Shown: positions 24,630 through 34,949 of the stretch, one piece after another
Position numbering within the stretch: position 1 is the stretch's first letter
How the letters are laid out: each line of letters begins with the position of its first letter
NCBI RefSeq assembly: GCF_003258605.2
Contig: NZ_CP031264.1
Location: 4,464,001-4,528,000, forward strand
Length of the DNA stretch: 64,000 bases
Direction: 5' to 3'
DNA from: Peterkaempfera bronchialis
GTDB lineage: Bacteria; Actinomycetota; Actinomycetes; Streptomycetales; Streptomycetaceae
The notes under the pieces: model-generated
What the model was told of the DNA's origin: nothing
Seen by the model: the letters and a program-made list of their open reading frames with translations, nothing else
Database searches by the model: none
Made by a program: the position numbers and the translations under genes

Positions 24630-25188
24630 AGGCGAAGGTCGCCAGCAGCGCCTCGGAGAGCCCCGGCACCAGCTCGGCGCCGGTCAGCACCTCGCGCTCG
24701 GAGTCCTTGGCGCGCAGCCGCAGCGCCGTCTCCCGCGAGCCGTCCCGCAGCACGGCCGCGGTGATCCGCACCTCCTGGCGCTCCGGGTGCTCCGCCACCC
24801 ACGCCGCGAGCTGCCGCTGGTCGGTACCCTCCGGCAGCTTGGCCTCGGCCCCCGGCGGCAGCATCAGCCGCTCCACCACCAGCGCGCAGCCGGAGACCAC
24901 ATCCGGCCAGGCGATGGTGCCCAGGAAGTCGTCCAGCGCCATGCCGTCCGGCAGCTCGTCCTGCTCCACCGGGGTCAGGCCGCCGGTCTCGCCGCCCTCC
25001 AGCCCCAGCTGCTCGGCCAGCGCGGGCTCGCTGCTCAGCAGTCGGCCGGTGTCCACCAGCGCGAAGAGCCGCGCGGGCAGGTCCCAGCCCATGGTGGCCG
25101 CATAGCCGTCGATCTCCAGCACGGCGCGGGTCAGCGGGGTCGCGGCGGGAGGCAGGGCCGCGTCGGGGGTGTCGGGATGCTCGGACAT
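24628..25188 (-). CDS. Conserved actinobacterial protein (PPA1389-like)
   Basis: This 186-residue cytosolic protein resembles the conserved actinobacterial PPA1389 family, whose function is unknown. The body starts [29 protein letters not shown] and ends with a predicted small domain ([24 protein letters not shown]). ATG 25188 fits the family N-terminus; the frame open to 25299 has no family residues. It is divergent from the UPF0182 gene. Confidence 0.75.
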   Translation of the reverse strand: MSEHPDTPDAALPPAATPLTRAVLEIDGYAATMGWDLPARLFALVDTGRLLSSEPALAEQLGLEGGETGGLTPVEQDELPDGMALDDFLGTIAWPDVVSGCALVVERLMLPPGAEAKLPEGTDQRQLAAWVAEHPERQEVRITAAVLRDGSRETALRLRAKDSEREVLTGAELVPGLSEALLATFA

Positions 25189-25334
25189 GTGCCTATCCTC
25201 ACACGCCCGGCGGTGGCCGGGGCAATGCCGTCCTCCCCCTCGGGAACTCGGGTAAAGGCCGGGTAAGTTGCCTATCTGACGTCGACCAGACGGCGTCACG
25301 GGCGGCAGGCGACCTGCCGGACACGACGACAGAG

Positions 25335-28307
25335 GTGTGCACCTTGGTATTCCAGATGCCGGACCGCGGAGGGTCCGGACCCTCCGGACCCCGGTTCAGA
25401 GCCGGCACGTCCACCCGGCGCTCCCGCGCCCTGCTCCTGACGGCCGCCGTGTTGGCGGTGCTGGCGGTGCTCTTTGTCGTCTTCGCCGGCTTCTGGACCG
25501 ACTGGCTGTGGTACAAGTCGCTCCACTACTCCTCGGTCTTCACCACCCGGCTGTGGACCAAGGTCGGCCTCTTCGCCGTCTTCGGGCTGCTGATGGCCCT
25601 CGCGGTCGGGCTGAACGTCTGGCTCGCGCACCGGCTGCGGCCGCCGCTGAGCGCGATGTCGGTCGAGCAGCAGAGCCTGGACCGCTACCGGATGGGCATC
25701 GCCCCCTTCCGGCGCTGGCTGCTGCTGGGCGTCTCCGCCGTGATAGGGCTGATCGCCGGCGCCTCGGCGTCCGGCCAGTGGCGCACCTGGCTCCTCTGGG
25801 TCAACGCCACGCCCTTCGGCACCACGGACCCGCAGTTCCACAAGGACGTCTCCTTCTACACCTTCGACCTGCCCTGGTACCGCTTCCTGCTCAACTTCGG
25901 CTTCAGCGCGGTCATCGTCTCGCTGCTCGCCGCCGTGCTGGTGCACTACCTCTACGGCGGTCTGCGCCTCCAGGGGCCGGGCCGCAAGGTCTCCACCGCC
26001 GCGCAGGGCCACCTGGCCGTGCTGCTGGGCGTCTTCGTGGCGCTCAAGGCGGTGGCGTACTGGCTGGACCGGTACGGGCTGGCGCTCAAGTCCAGCTCCA
26101 TCCGGAACACCGACTCCTGGGCCGGTCTGCGGTATGTGGACGCCAACGCCTACCTGCCGGCCAAGAACATCCTCTTCATCGTCGCCATCATCTGCGCGCT
26201 GCTCTTCTTCATCACCCCGCTGCGGCGCACCTGGTCGCTGCCACTGACCGGCTTCGGCCTGATGGTGCTCTCGGCGCTGCTGATCGGCGGGCTCTACCCG
26301 ACGATCGTGCAGCAGTTCCAGGTCAAGCCGAACGAGGCGACCAAGGAAGCGCCGTACATCAAGAAGAACATCGACGCGACCAGAGCCGCCTACGGCATCG
26401 CCGACGCCAAGTCCGAGCAGTACACCGCCGCTTCCGAGGCCGACAAGTCGGTGCTCGACAAGGACGCCGGCACGCTGAAGAACATCCGGGTGCTGGACCC
26501 CAACATCGTCTCGCCCACCTTCACCCAGCGTGAGCAGCAGCGCGGTTACTACTCCTTCTCCTCGCCGCTGGACATCGACCGCTACGGGACCGGCGACGAC
26601 GTCCAGGACACCGTGATCGGCGTGCGCGAGCTCAACCTGGCGGGCGTGCCCAGCCGGAACTGGGTCAACGACCACTTCAAGTACACCCACGGCTATGCCG
26701 CCGTGACCGCCAAGGGCAACACCGTCACGCCCGACGGCGACCCGGCGTTCACCGAGTCGGGCCTGCCGCCCAAGGGCCAGTTCGCCAATGACACCCAGTG
26801 GCGGATCTACTACGGCGAGAAGACCACCGAGTACTCCGTCGTCGGCGGGACCAACAAGGAGCTGGACTACTACGACAGCGACGCCGGCAAGGAGGTCACC
26901 TACACCTACGACGGCAGCGGCGGGGTGTCGCTGGACAACCCGCTCACCCGGGCCGCGTACGCGGTGAAGTTCTCCGAGCCGCAGATCCTCTACTCCGGGG
27001 CCATCACCTCCGGCTCCAAGATCATGTACGACCGCACCCCCAAGGAGCGGGTGGAGGCGGTGGCTCCCTGGCTCTCCATCGACGGCGACCCGTACCCGGT
27101 CGTGGTGGACGGCAAGGTGAAGTGGGTGGTGGACGGCTACACCACCAGCAACGGCTACCCGTACTCCTCGCACACCACGCTGGGCGACGTCACCACCGAC
27201 TCGCTCACCGCCAGCGGCGGGCGCGAGGTGCTGGCCCAGGCCAACCAGGTCAACTACATCCGCAACTCGGTCAAGGCCACCGTGGACGCCTTCACCGGTG
27301 AGGTCACCCTCTACCAGTGGGACGACCAGGACCCGGTGCTGAAGACCTGGATGAAGTCCTTCCCGGACACGGTGAAGCCCAAGTCGGCGATCGACTCCTC
27401 CCTGATGCAGCACCTGCGCTACCCGCAGGACCTGTTCAAGGTGCAGCGCGACATGCTGACCCGCTACCACGTCACCGACCCGGCCGCCTTCTACGCCTCC
27501 AGCGACGTGTGGAAGGTGCCGACCGACCCGACCAGCGACACCCACGCGGACCAGCCGCCGTACTACCTGACGGTGCGCATGCCCGGGGAGAGCACGGCCT
27601 TCTCGCTCACCACCAGTTTTGTGCCGACCAGCCGGCCGAACCTGGCGGCCTTCATGGCGGTGAACGCCAATCCGGGCCCGGACTACGGCAGGATGAGCAT
27701 TCTCACCATGCCGGAGAAGAGCGGCGGCCGGACCATTCCCGGCCCGCAGCAGGTGCAGGCGAAGTTCAACTCCGATCCGCGTATCGCCAATGACATCAAC
27801 ATCCTCAAGCGAGGCGATTCCACGCTTGAGTACGGCAATCTGCTCACCCTGCCGGTCGGAAACGGCCTGCTCTATGTGGAGCCGGTCTACGTCCGCGGCA
27901 AGGGAATCAACTACCCGCAGCTGAAGAAGGTGCTCGCCGTCTTCGGCGGGAGTGACAACGTCGCCTATGCGAACACTCTCAAGGAGGCGTTGCAGCAGGT
28001 GCTCGGGGTCGAGGCCGGCCCCGAGCAGGAGGGCGGCGGTGGCGGCACCACCACCACTCCGCCGAGCACCGGCAGCGGCGGTGGCACCGCCCCGACGGTC
28101 CCTGCCGGCTCGGATGTGCAGAAGGCGCTGGACGATGCGCAGAAGGCCTTCGAGGCAGGTCAGGAGGCCCTCAAGTCCGGTGACTGGGCCACCTACGGCC
28201 AGGAGCAGAAGAAGCTCCAGGACGCGCTGAACGCGGCGGTGCAGGCCGAGAAGCCGGCCGCCACCCCGTCGGCGGCGCCCTCGGCGACCCCCACCGGGAA
28301 GCCGTGA
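25335..28307 (+). CDS. UPF0182-family multi-pass membrane protein
   Basis: The 990-residue protein belongs to UPF0182 (COG1615), widespread in actinobacteria but without an established role. About seven membrane helices occupy the first ~330 residues (about 33-55, 75-98, 130-150, 185-210, 235-255, 275-300, 310-325). A long extracytoplasmic domain with regular [25 protein letters not shown] blocks follows. The tail is a Gly/Thr/Pro linker (about 895-920) with a short coiled segment. The start may be ATG 25356 rather than GTG 25335; neither has a good ribosome binding site. Confidence 0.88.
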   Translation: MCTLVFQMPDRGGSGPSGPRFRAGTSTRRSRALLLTAAVLAVLAVLFVVFAGFWTDWLWYKSLHYSSVFTTRLWTKVGLFAVFGLLMALAVGLNVWLAHRLRPPLSAMSVEQQSLDRYRMGIAPFRRWLLLGVSAVIGLIAGASASGQWRTWLLWVNATPFGTTDPQFHKDVSFYTFDLPWYRFLLNFGFSAVIVSLLAAVLVHYLYGGLRLQGPGRKVSTAAQGHLAVLLGVFVALKAVAYWLDRYGLALKSSSIRNTDSWAGLRYVDANAYLPAKNILFIVAIICALLFFITPLRRTWSLPLTGFGLMVLSALLIGGLYPTIVQQFQVKPNEATKEAPYIKKNIDATRAAYGIADAKSEQYTAASEADKSVLDKDAGTLKNIRVLDPNIVSPTFTQREQQRGYYSFSSPLDIDRYGTGDDVQDTVIGVRELNLAGVPSRNWVNDHFKYTHGYAAVTAKGNTVTPDGDPAFTESGLPPKGQFANDTQWRIYYGEKTTEYSVVGGTNKELDYYDSDAGKEVTYTYDGSGGVSLDNPLTRAAYAVKFSEPQILYSGAITSGSKIMYDRTPKERVEAVAPWLSIDGDPYPVVVDGKVKWVVDGYTTSNGYPYSSHTTLGDVTTDSLTASGGREVLAQANQVNYIRNSVKATVDAFTGEVTLYQWDDQDPVLKTWMKSFPDTVKPKSAIDSSLMQHLRYPQDLFKVQRDMLTRYHVTDPAAFYASSDVWKVPTDPTSDTHADQPPYYLTVRMPGESTAFSLTTSFVPTSRPNLAAFMAVNANPGPDYGRMSILTMPEKSGGRTIPGPQQVQAKFNSDPRIANDINILKRGDSTLEYGNLLTLPVGNGLLYVEPVYVRGKGINYPQLKKVLAVFGGSDNVAYANTLKEALQQVLGVEAGPEQEGGGGGTTTTPPSTGSGGGTAPTVPAGSDVQKALDDAQKAFEAGQEALKSGDWATYGQEQKKLQDALNAAVQAEKPAATPSAAPSATPTGKP

Positions 28308-28374
28308 CGGCGGGGCCGGGGGCGTCCTGTGGGACGCCCCCGGCCCGGTACGTGCTACGGTAGAGGCACAACGA

Positions 28375-28448
28375 CGCGGGGTGGAGCAGCTCGGTAGCTC
28401 GCTGGGCTCATAACCCAGAGGTCGCAGGTTCAAATCCTGTCCCCGCTA
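28375..28448 (+). tRNA. tRNA-fMet(CAT), copy 1
   Basis: A 74-nt cloverleaf with acceptor CGCGGGG/CCCCGC, D-arm GAGC..GCTC, anticodon CAT at 28409-28411 and T-arm GCAGGTTCAAATCCTGT. The unpaired first acceptor position (C opposite T) and three G-C pairs in the anticodon stem (CTGGG/CCCAG) identify it as initiator tRNA. The 3' CCA is not encoded. Confidence 0.97.
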
Positions 28449-28457
28449 CTCTGTAGG

Positions 28458-28485
28458 AAGGCCCGGTGCACACGCACCGGGCCTT
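28458..28485 (+). terminator. Terminator of tRNA-fMet copy 1
   Basis: AAGGCCCGGTGC and its perfect complement GCACCGGGCCTT flank an ACAC loop, followed by CTGCTTTCC. Confidence 0.85.
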
Positions 28486-28562
28486 CTGCTTTCCGTTCCG
28501 TACCTCCGGGATAAGCGATTCGTGATCCGGGCCCGGTACGTGCTACGGTTGAGACACAACGA

Positions 28563-28636
28563 CGCGGGGTGGAGCAGCTCGGTAGCTCGCTGGGCTCATA
28601 ACCCAGAGGTCGCAGGTTCAAATCCTGTCCCCGCTA
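28563..28636 (+). tRNA. tRNA-fMet(CAT), copy 2
   Basis: Identical to copy 1 and exactly 188 bp downstream, with the same initiator features (C1-T72 mismatch, three G-C pairs in the anticodon stem) and no encoded CCA. Its upstream region has GGTTGAGAC where copies 1 and 3 have GGTAGAGGC. Confidence 0.97.
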
Positions 28637-28645
28637 CTCTGTAGG

Positions 28646-28673
28646 AAGGCCCGGTGCACACGCATCGGGCCTT
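28646..28673 (+). terminator. Terminator of tRNA-fMet copy 2
   Basis: Same hairpin as copy 1 with one C-to-T change in the 3' arm (GCATCGGGCCTT), which leaves a G-U pair and so keeps the stem. Confidence 0.85.
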
Positions 28674-28750
28674 CTGCTTTCCGTTCCGTACCTCCGGGAT
28701 AAGCGATTCGTGATCCGGGCCCGGTACGTGCTACGGTAGAGGCACAACGA

Positions 28751-28824
28751 CGCGGGGTGGAGCAGCTCGGTAGCTCGCTGGGCTCATAACCCAGAGGTCG
28801 CAGGTTCAAATCCTGTCCCCGCTA
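28751..28824 (+). tRNA. tRNA-fMet(CAT), copy 3
   Basis: The third identical initiator tRNA, again at 188-bp spacing. After this copy the repeat ends and a different, longer terminator follows. Confidence 0.97.
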
Positions 28825-28830
28825 CTCCGT

Positions 28831-28869
28831 ACGAAGGGCCCGCAGCCGATCAGGCTGCGGGCCCTTCGT
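28831..28869. terminator. Long terminator of tRNA-fMet copy 3
   Basis: A perfect 17-bp stem (ACGAAGGGCCCGCAGCC, 28831-28847, with 28853-28869) closes a GATCA loop. It probably ends transcription of the whole tRNA cluster. Confidence 0.85.
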
Positions 28870-29017
28870 CATGTCGGCAGCGGCAGTCGGTCCCGCCTCG
28901 TCCCGCCCCGCCGTGCAGGCGTTTGCACAGTGGATCTATCGGGAAGTCGACAAAACGCTGAAGTAACATCACGAGCTGCGGTATACCAGGTGTACGCGGG
29001 TTGCGGGTGGTGCGACG
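28870..29017 (+). other. Intergenic region before the Sel1-repeat gene
   Basis: About 150 bp with no gene, including a comparatively AT-rich segment (GACAAAACGCTGAAGTAACATCACG, about 28950-28975) and the partial palindrome GGTATACCAGGTGTAC (about 28980). It probably contains the promoter of the next gene, but I cannot assign elements with confidence. Confidence 0.4.
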
Positions 29018-31154
29018 ATGAGTCTCATGGGGGACGGTGCAAGGGTGGTGAACGGGCAGCAGCGCACAGCGGCGGGTGGTGCAGGAACCCTGCTCAGCCG
29101 GCTTGCGGACACGCTCGCCGCCGTCTTCGCCGACAGCTCCGACGAGAACCCCTCCGGCGCGCTCCCGGCCCAGCGCACCGGCACCCGGCACACCGGCACC
29201 GGACACCGCGGCATCGACAGCGACACGGACACGGGCACGGACACGGGCATGGACACCGTCTCCCGCACCGGCGCCGACGCGCTGGTCCACCTCCCGGCCG
29301 CCCGTACGGTGGCGCTGCTCGCCCCGCCCCGCCACCCGCTGCCCGACCGTGCGCCCGCCCTCCCCGCCGACCCGCCCCCGCCCGTACCGACCGGGCGCTC
29401 CAGGGCCCGGACGCCCCCGGGCAGCGGAGCCGGCCGAGCCCCCCGAGCCGACCGAGGACGCCGACCGCACCGACGGCAGCTTCGAAGCCGCGCTGGCCGC
29501 CCGCGAGGAAGCCGCCCTGGAGGCCCGCTACCGGGAGGCCGCCGCCGCCGGGGACCCGGGCGCCGCCAGCCTGCTCGGCGCCATGCTGCTGCGCCGGGGC
29601 GACCTGGCCGACGCTGAGCCCCACCTGCGGCGGGCCTGCGGCGCCGGGCTGCGCGCCGCCGCCAACAACCTGGCCGTACTGCTGCACCGGCGCGGCCACC
29701 GCGAGGAGGCCGCCCACTGGTGGCGTGAGGCGGCCGTGGCAGGCAGCGCACCGGCCGCCCATGCGCTCGGCCTGCACCTGCGCGACCACGGCGACGAGTC
29801 CGGGGCCGAGTACTGGCTGCACTTCGCCGCCGAGCACGGCCACACCCTGGGCGCCTACGCCCTCGCCGACCTGCTGGAGCACCGCCGCGACGTCCGCGCC
29901 GAACGCTGGTTCCGGATCGCCGCCGAGGCCGGTCACCGCGAGGGGTCCTACCGGCTCGCCCGGATGCGGGAGGCGGCCGGCGACCGGGAGACCGCCGAGA
30001 CCTGGTACCGCACCGCCGCCGCCCGCAGCCACTCCCGGGCGGCGCTGCGGCTCGGAGTGCTGCTGGAGGAGCGCGGCGAGCGGGAGGAGGCCGCCCGCTG
30101 GTACCGGCAGGCGGCGCAGAACGGGGAGCCGCGCGCCGCCTGCGCGCTGGGCTTCCTGCTGCGCGACTCCGGCGACCCGGAGGCCGCCGCCGAGTGGTGG
30201 CGGGAGGCCGCCGAGGGCGGCGACGGCAATGCCGCCAACGCGCTCGGCGCGCTGCACGCCAACCGTGGCGAGACGGCGCTCGCCGAGCACTGGTACCGCG
30301 CCGCCCTGGACGCCGGCGACCACAACGGCGCCTTCAACCTGGGCCTGCTCTGCGCGGCGGCCGGGCGGGAGCGGCAGGCCGAGCAGTGGTACCGGCGGGC
30401 CGCCTACGCCGGCCACCGGGAGGCGTGCAACGCCCTTGCCGTGCTGCTGCTCCAGCACGGCGACCCGTCCGGCGCCGCGCCCTGGTTCTCCAAGGCGGCG
30501 GAGGCCGGCAGCGTCGACGCCGCCTTCAACCTGGGAATCCTGTACGCCGGCCGGGGCGAGCAGCACGAGGCCCAGGAGTGGTACGCCCGCGCGGCGGCCG
30601 AGGGCCATGGCGAGGCCGCCCTGCAACTGGCCGTCGCCAAGGAGCGGCGCGGCGATTTGGGCGCCGCCGTGCACCGCTACCGGCAGGCCGCCCAGGGCGG
30701 TTCGGCGGAGGGCGCGTTCCGGCTGGGCTCGCTGCTGGACCGGCAGGGCGACGCGGACGACGAGGCCGAGCACTGGTACGCGGTCGCGGCCGAGGCCGGG
30801 CACGGCCGGGCGCAGGTCCGGATGGGCGTACGGGCGGCGGCGCGCGGCGCGACCGATGCCGCCGAGGGCTGGTACCGGCGGGCTGCGGAGGGCGGCAGCC
30901 GCAGCGCTGCCTTCAACCTGGGCCTGCTGCTGGCCCGGGAGGGCGCGGAGGCGGAGGCGACGCTCTGGTACACCCGCGCCGCCGACGCCGGCCACGGCCG
31001 GGCCGCCCTGCGGCTGGCGCTGATCGCGGCCCGCCGGGGCGAACTCACCCAGGCGCGCAACTGGTGCCTGCGGGCGGCGGAGTACGGCCCGGCCGAGGTC
31101 GCGGAGCGGGCCGGGCGGCTGCTGGAGGCGCTGAACACCGAGCTCAGCGCCTGA
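29018..31154 (+). CDS. Sel1/TPR-repeat protein, frameshifted near residue 133
   Basis: From about 29440 to the end the frame encodes some fifteen ~36-residue Sel1-like repeats (pattern A..LG.LL...G....A..WYR.AAE.GH), a helical solenoid for protein-protein contacts. The N-terminus belongs to another frame: ATG 29018 reads MSLMGDGARVVNGQQ with good third-position GC up to about 29413. There the register must skip one base to continue into the repeats. The switch coincides with a CCCCC run (29414-29418); removing one C joins both parts into one ~710-residue protein. The intact downstream frame alone is open from 29076 (692 codons), but its first ~110 codons are Pro/Arg noise. Confidence 0.7.
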
Positions 31155-31198
31155 CGGGGCGGCAGCCTGACGGGGCGTGCGAAGCCTGGACGCGCGGC

Positions 31199-31621
31199 TC
31201 AGGCGGCGCCGACGGCGCAGTCCGGGCAGATGCCCCGGTAGGTCACCTCGACGTTGGAGACGACAAAGCCGAACCGCTCGTCCGTCGGCAGGGCCGCCAG
31301 CGGGTCGCCGGTCGGATGGACATCGCGGATGGTGCCGCAGCGTGAGCAGATCAGATGCTGGTGGGCGTGGTGCGCATTGGGGTCGTAGCGCTTGGCCCGG
31401 CCGTCGGTGCTGACCTCCAGCACCTCGCCCAGGGTCACCAGCTCGCCCAGGGTGTTGTAGACGGTGGCCCGGCTGATCTCCGGCAGCCGCCCCACCGCCC
31501 GCGCATGGACCTCGTCAGCGGTCAGATGGACGTGGTCGCCGTCGAGCACCTCGGCCACGACCCTCCGCTGAGCGGTGAGCCGCCAGCCTCGGCTCCTCAG
31601 TCGTTCCAGCAGGTCACTCAT
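31199..31621 (-). CDS. Fur-family peroxide-sensing repressor (CatR/FurA type)
   Basis: The 140-residue Fur/PerR-family repressor has a winged helix (about 10-75: [26 protein letters not shown]) and a dimerisation domain. The latter has the zinc Cys pairs CSRCG (about 96) and CPDC (about 135) and the metal/sensing segment HHAHQHLIC. Divergence from a catalase gene points to the CatR role: Fe/Mn-dependent repression relieved by peroxide oxidation of ligands. ATG 31621 begins at the conserved [15 protein letters not shown] palindrome in the intergenic region is its probable operator, so it is likely autoregulated. Confidence 0.88.
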   Translation of the reverse strand: MSDLLERLRSRGWRLTAQRRVVAEVLDGDHVHLTADEVHARAVGRLPEISRATVYNTLGELVTLGEVLEVSTDGRAKRYDPNAHHAHQHLICSRCGTIRDVHPTGDPLAALPTDERFGFVVSNVEVTYRGICPDCAVGAA

Positions 31622-31679
31622 GCCGCCAGGATACCAGGGGGTGTCCGAACCCGTAATAGGTCGCGACTTGGCTCGGATG

Positions 31680-31707
31680 TTGACTTGGACTTTGTCCAAT
31701 GTAGGAT
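31680..31707 (+). promoter_or_regulatory. Catalase promoter with embedded CatR-type operator
   Basis: TTGACT (31680-31685) and TAGGAT (31702-31707) are spaced 16 bp apart. The spacer holds a perfect 6-3-6 inverted repeat, TTGGACTTTGTCCAA (31685-31699), so bound repressor would occlude RNA polymerase. Confidence 0.7.
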
Positions 31708-31744
31708 CGGGTCAGCGAGATCAACCACTGCGGAGGTGCTCGAA

Positions 31745-33217
31745 GTGACGGCCCAGGACGAGCTGCGCCCCACCCTCACGACCGAAGCGGGTGCGCCCGT
31801 TGCGGACAACCAGAACAGTGAGTCGGCAGGCCCCGGCGGCCCGCTGCTCATCCAGGACCAGCACCTCTTCGAGAAGCTCGCGCACTTCAACCGCGAGCGC
31901 ATCCCGGAGCGGGTGGTGCACGCCCGTGGGGCGGCGGCCTATGGCACCTTCACGGTGACCGCCGATGTCACCGGGTACACCCGGGCGCGCTTCCTCTCCG
32001 AGGTCGGCAAGCAGACAGAAACGTTTCTGCGGTTCTCCACCGTCGCGGGCAACCTCGGCTCGGCGGACGCGGTGCGCGACCCGCGCGGCTTCGCGCTGAA
32101 GTTCTACACCGAGGACGGCAACTACGACCTGGTGGGGAACAACACCCCGGTCTTCTTCATCAAGGACGCCAGCAAGTTCCCGGACTTCATCCACACCCAG
32201 AAGCGCGACCCCTACACCGGCTCGCAGGAGCCGGACAACGTCTTCGACTTCTGGGGCCTGTCGCCGGAGTCCACCCACCAGGTGACCTGGCTCTTCGGCG
32301 ACCGGGGCATACCCGCCTCCTACCGGCACATGGACGGCTTCGGCTCGCACACCTACCAGTGGCAGAACGAGGCCGGCGAGTCCTTCTGGGTCAAGTACCA
32401 CTTCAAGACCGACCAGGGCATCAGGAACCTCACCGCCGAGGACGCGGCGGTGCTGGCCGGCTCCGACCCCGACTCGCACCAGCGCGACCTGCGCGAGGCG
32501 ATCGAGCGCGGCGAGTTCCCCTCCTGGACGGTATCGGTGCAGGTCATGCCGGTGGCCGAGGCGGCGACCTACCGCTTCAACCCGTTCGACCTCACCAAGG
32601 TCTGGCCGCACGCCGACTACCCGCTGATCGAGTTCGGCCGGCTGGAGCTCAACCGCAACCCCGACAATGTCTTCGCCGAGGTCGAGCAGTCGATCTTCTC
32701 CCCGGCGCACTTCGTGCCCGGTATCGGCCCGTCCCCGGACAAGATGCTCCAGGGCCGCCTCTTCGCCTACGCGGACGCCCACCGCTACCGGGTCGGCATC
32801 AACGCCGACCAGCTGCCGGTGAACCGCCCGCACGCCACCGAGGCCAACACCCACCACCGCGACGGCTACCTTTACGACGGCCGCCACGGCCGCCGGAAGA
32901 ACTACGAGCCCAACAGCTTCGGCGGCCCGGTGCAGACCGGTCGGCCGCTCTGGGCGGCCACCGAGGTCGCCGGCCCCACCGGCAACCACGAGGCCCCGAG
33001 GCACGCCGAGGACAACGACTTCGTCCAGGCGGGCAACCTCTACCGGCTGATGTCGGAGGAGGAGAAGGAGCGCCTGGTCACCAACCTGGCCAACGCCCTG
33101 TCCGGGGTCTCCGCCGACCGCGACGACATCGTCGACCGCGCGGTCGGCAACTTCCGCCAGGCCGACGCGGACTTCGGCAAGCGTCTGGAGGCGGCGGTCA
33201 AGGAGCGGCGTAGCTGA
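31745..33217 (+). CDS. katA: Monofunctional haem catalase
   Basis: The 490-residue clade-3-type catalase decomposes hydrogen peroxide. Conserved elements include [20 protein letters not shown] with the distal His, the [33 protein letters not shown] block with the distal Asn region, and the proximal haem signature [14 protein letters not shown] with the ligand Tyr (about residues 338-351). GTG 31745 has GGAGG 8 nt upstream. Its promoter carries a palindrome expected to bind the divergently encoded Fur-family repressor. Confidence 0.95.
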   Translation: MTAQDELRPTLTTEAGAPVADNQNSESAGPGGPLLIQDQHLFEKLAHFNRERIPERVVHARGAAAYGTFTVTADVTGYTRARFLSEVGKQTETFLRFSTVAGNLGSADAVRDPRGFALKFYTEDGNYDLVGNNTPVFFIKDASKFPDFIHTQKRDPYTGSQEPDNVFDFWGLSPESTHQVTWLFGDRGIPASYRHMDGFGSHTYQWQNEAGESFWVKYHFKTDQGIRNLTAEDAAVLAGSDPDSHQRDLREAIERGEFPSWTVSVQVMPVAEAATYRFNPFDLTKVWPHADYPLIEFGRLELNRNPDNVFAEVEQSIFSPAHFVPGIGPSPDKMLQGRLFAYADAHRYRVGINADQLPVNRPHATEANTHHRDGYLYDGRHGRRKNYEPNSFGGPVQTGRPLWAATEVAGPTGNHEAPRHAEDNDFVQAGNLYRLMSEEEKERLVTNLANALSGVSADRDDIVDRAVGNFRQADADFGKRLEAAVKERRS

Positions 33218-33290
33218 GCCGCAGCGGAGGGTGGGGGTTGCCGACCGACGGAGGAGGGAGGCGGCACCCGCCCGTAGCGGAGGCGAAGCG

Positions 33291-33358
33291 GAGCGCGACC
33301 CACTGAGGGTGCGGCGTGGCCGAGGGAGCGCGATCCGCTGAGGGTGGGCGTGGCTGAG
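33291..33358 (+). repeat. Two ~33-bp imperfect direct repeats downstream of catalase
   Basis: GAGCGCGACCCACTGAGGGTG... (33291-33324) and GAGCGCGATCCGCTGAGGGTG... (33326-33358) differ at about five positions. A CTGAGCCGCAG motif at the catalase stop recurs just after them. This is non-coding. Confidence 0.65.
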
Positions 33359-33376
33359 CCGCAGCCCCCGTGAGCG

Positions 33377-33418
33377 GCGGGCCCTGGGATCGGGCGGAGC
33401 ACCGGTCCCGGGGCCCGC
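33377..33418. terminator. Bidirectional terminator between catalase and CBS gene
   Basis: GCGGGCCCTGGGA (33377-33389) pairs with TCCCGGGGCCCGC (33406-33418), 13 bp including one G-U pair, between convergent genes. Confidence 0.65.
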
Positions 33419-33435
33419 ACCCATGTCGGGGTGGT

Positions 33436-33849
33436 TCAGACGGGCACGGCCGTGGACCCGGCCTCCACCGCCCGGCCCTCGCCGACCCAGCACCGCACGA
33501 TGTCGCGTACCGAGATGATGCCGACCACCTCCGTACCGTCCAGCACCACCAGATGTCGGAAGCCGCCCCGCACCATGGCGGAGGCGGCCCGGTCGAGGGT
33601 CCAGTCCGGGCAGGCGAAGACGACGTCGGTGGTCACATGGGCGTGGGCGGCCTCGGTGTCGGGGTCCTGCCCCCGGCCGAGGGCGTTGAGGATGTCCCGT
33701 TCGGTGAGGATGCCGACCCCGTACGTGTCGGGGTCGAGGACGACAGCGGCACCGATGCGGCGCCCCGACATCAGCCGGGCGGCATGGCGCAGGGTGTGGG
33801 CGGGGCCGATGGTGAGCACCACCGAACTCATGGCGTCGCGGACGAGCAC
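33436..33849 (-). CDS. Tandem CBS-domain protein
   Basis: A 137-residue protein made of two CBS motifs (about 1-62 and 72-128): TIGPAHTLRHAARLM..GVGILTERDI and DWTLDRAASAMV..EVVGIISVRDIV. Stand-alone CBS pairs bind adenosyl nucleotides (AMP, ATP, SAM) and regulate partners; none is encoded next to it. GTG 33849 has AGGAGGT 8 nt upstream. The frame open to 33969 is not conserved. Confidence 0.87.
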   Translation of the reverse strand: MLVRDAMSSVVLTIGPAHTLRHAARLMSGRRIGAAVVLDPDTYGVGILTERDILNALGRGQDPDTEAAHAHVTTDVVFACPDWTLDRAASAMVRGGFRHLVVLDGTEVVGIISVRDIVRCWVGEGRAVEAGSTAVPV

Positions 33850-34016
33850 GTGCAGACCACCTCCTGGACGGGAGGGCGGCGAGCTCGAGAATCCGTTCAC
33901 ATATTCACAAGCTCCGGAATGTCCATGTTCACATGCCCATCCGCACCTGACTAGAGGGTCTGCGCACATTCGGGACGATCCGGCACCATCCCGGCACTAC
34001 GGACGCCCCGCCGGCC

Positions 34017-34811
34017 TCACACACTCAACCGGGACAGCAGCTCCCCGTGCAGGATCCCGTTGGACGCCGCCGCATCCGCCCCGCCCGGCCCGTCCACCCC
34101 GTCCAGCCCGGTGAACCGCCCGCCGGCCTCCTGCACCACGATGCACGGCGCCGCCATGTCCCAGAGCGACAGCTCGGGCTCGGCCGCGATGTCCACCGCG
34201 CCCTCGGCGACCATCATGTACGACCAGAAGTCGCCGTATGCACGGGTCCGCCAGCAGGACCGGGTGAGGTCCAGGAACGGCTCCAGCCGGCCGCGCTCCT
34301 CCCAGCCCGACAGCGAGGAGTACGAGAACGAGGCGTCCTCCAGCCGGGACACCTGGGAGACCTTGATCCGGCTGGCCCGGGTCAGATCGCGCCCGCTGTA
34401 CGCGCCCGCGCCGCGCGCCGCCCACCAGCGGCGGCCCAGCGCCGGGGCCGAGACGATGCCCACCACCGGCTGCTCGCCGTCCGGTCCCAGCTCCAGCAGC
34501 GCGATCAGGGTCGCCCACACGGGCACTCCGCGCACATAGTTCTTGGTGCCGTCGATCGGGTCGATCACCCAGCGGCGCGGCCCGTTGCCCCGCCGCCCGA
34601 ACTCCTCGCCCATCACGGCGTCGCGCGGCCGGGCACGCTGGAGCACACTGCTCACCAGCTCCTCCGCCGCCTTGTCGGCGTCGCTCACCGGGGTGAGGTC
34701 CGGCTTGGTCTCCACCTTCAGGTCGAGGGCTTTGAAGCGCTCCAGGGTGACCGAGTCGGCCGAGTCGGCGAGGACATGGGCGAGACGGAGGTCGTCGTGG
34801 TAGTCGGGCAT
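34017..34811 (-). CDS. hisN: Histidinol-phosphate phosphatase (inositol monophosphatase family)
   Basis: The 264-residue Mg-dependent phosphatase has the metal-binding [23 protein letters not shown] (DPIDGT motif, about 87-92) and [19 protein letters not shown] (WDxAA, about 212). The family includes inositol monophosphatases, but the S. coelicolor gene in the same neighbourhood (SCO5208) is, to my knowledge, the experimentally identified histidinol phosphatase HisN of histidine synthesis. ATG 34811 has GTGAGG close upstream. It is divergent from a MarR gene. Confidence 0.85.
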   Translation of the reverse strand: MPDYHDDLRLAHVLADSADSVTLERFKALDLKVETKPDLTPVSDADKAAEELVSSVLQRARPRDAVMGEEFGRRGNGPRRWVIDPIDGTKNYVRGVPVWATLIALLELGPDGEQPVVGIVSAPALGRRWWAARGAGAYSGRDLTRASRIKVSQVSRLEDASFSYSSLSGWEERGRLEPFLDLTRSCWRTRAYGDFWSYMMVAEGAVDIAAEPELSLWDMAAPCIVVQEAGGRFTGLDGVDGPGGADAAASNGILHGELLSRLSV

Positions 34812-34949
34812 GGCCTCACCGTAGCCATCCTCCGGTCCCGGAGGCACCCCGGCTCGCACGGTGGACGCCGAGGTCCCGTCCGATCGGACGTCCGGACGCC
34901 CCGACGGCGCCGTGGCAAAGGTCGGCGGGCGCGGCACTAGTGTGGGTCC

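Larger units (their letters stand above)
28342..28826 (+). repeat. 188-bp tandem repeat carrying three initiator tRNA units
   Basis: The block from GGCCCGGTACGTGCTACGG through the tRNA and its terminator recurs with exact 188-bp periodicity at 28342, 28530 and 28718 (the last truncated after its tRNA). Copies differ at only a few bases, mainly in the upstream region and one terminator base. Each unit carries its own TACGGT-type -10 (TACGGT at 28356-28361 and equivalents). Confidence 0.9.

Noticed and set aside
28375-28824. tRNA cluster as a phage or ICE attachment site
   Set aside because: No integrase gene and no partial tRNA copy flank the array.
28342-28826. Regularly spaced repeats that might suggest a CRISPR array
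   Set aside because: The 188-bp period and tRNA content show tandem tRNA genes; there are no short repeats with variable spacers and no cas genes.
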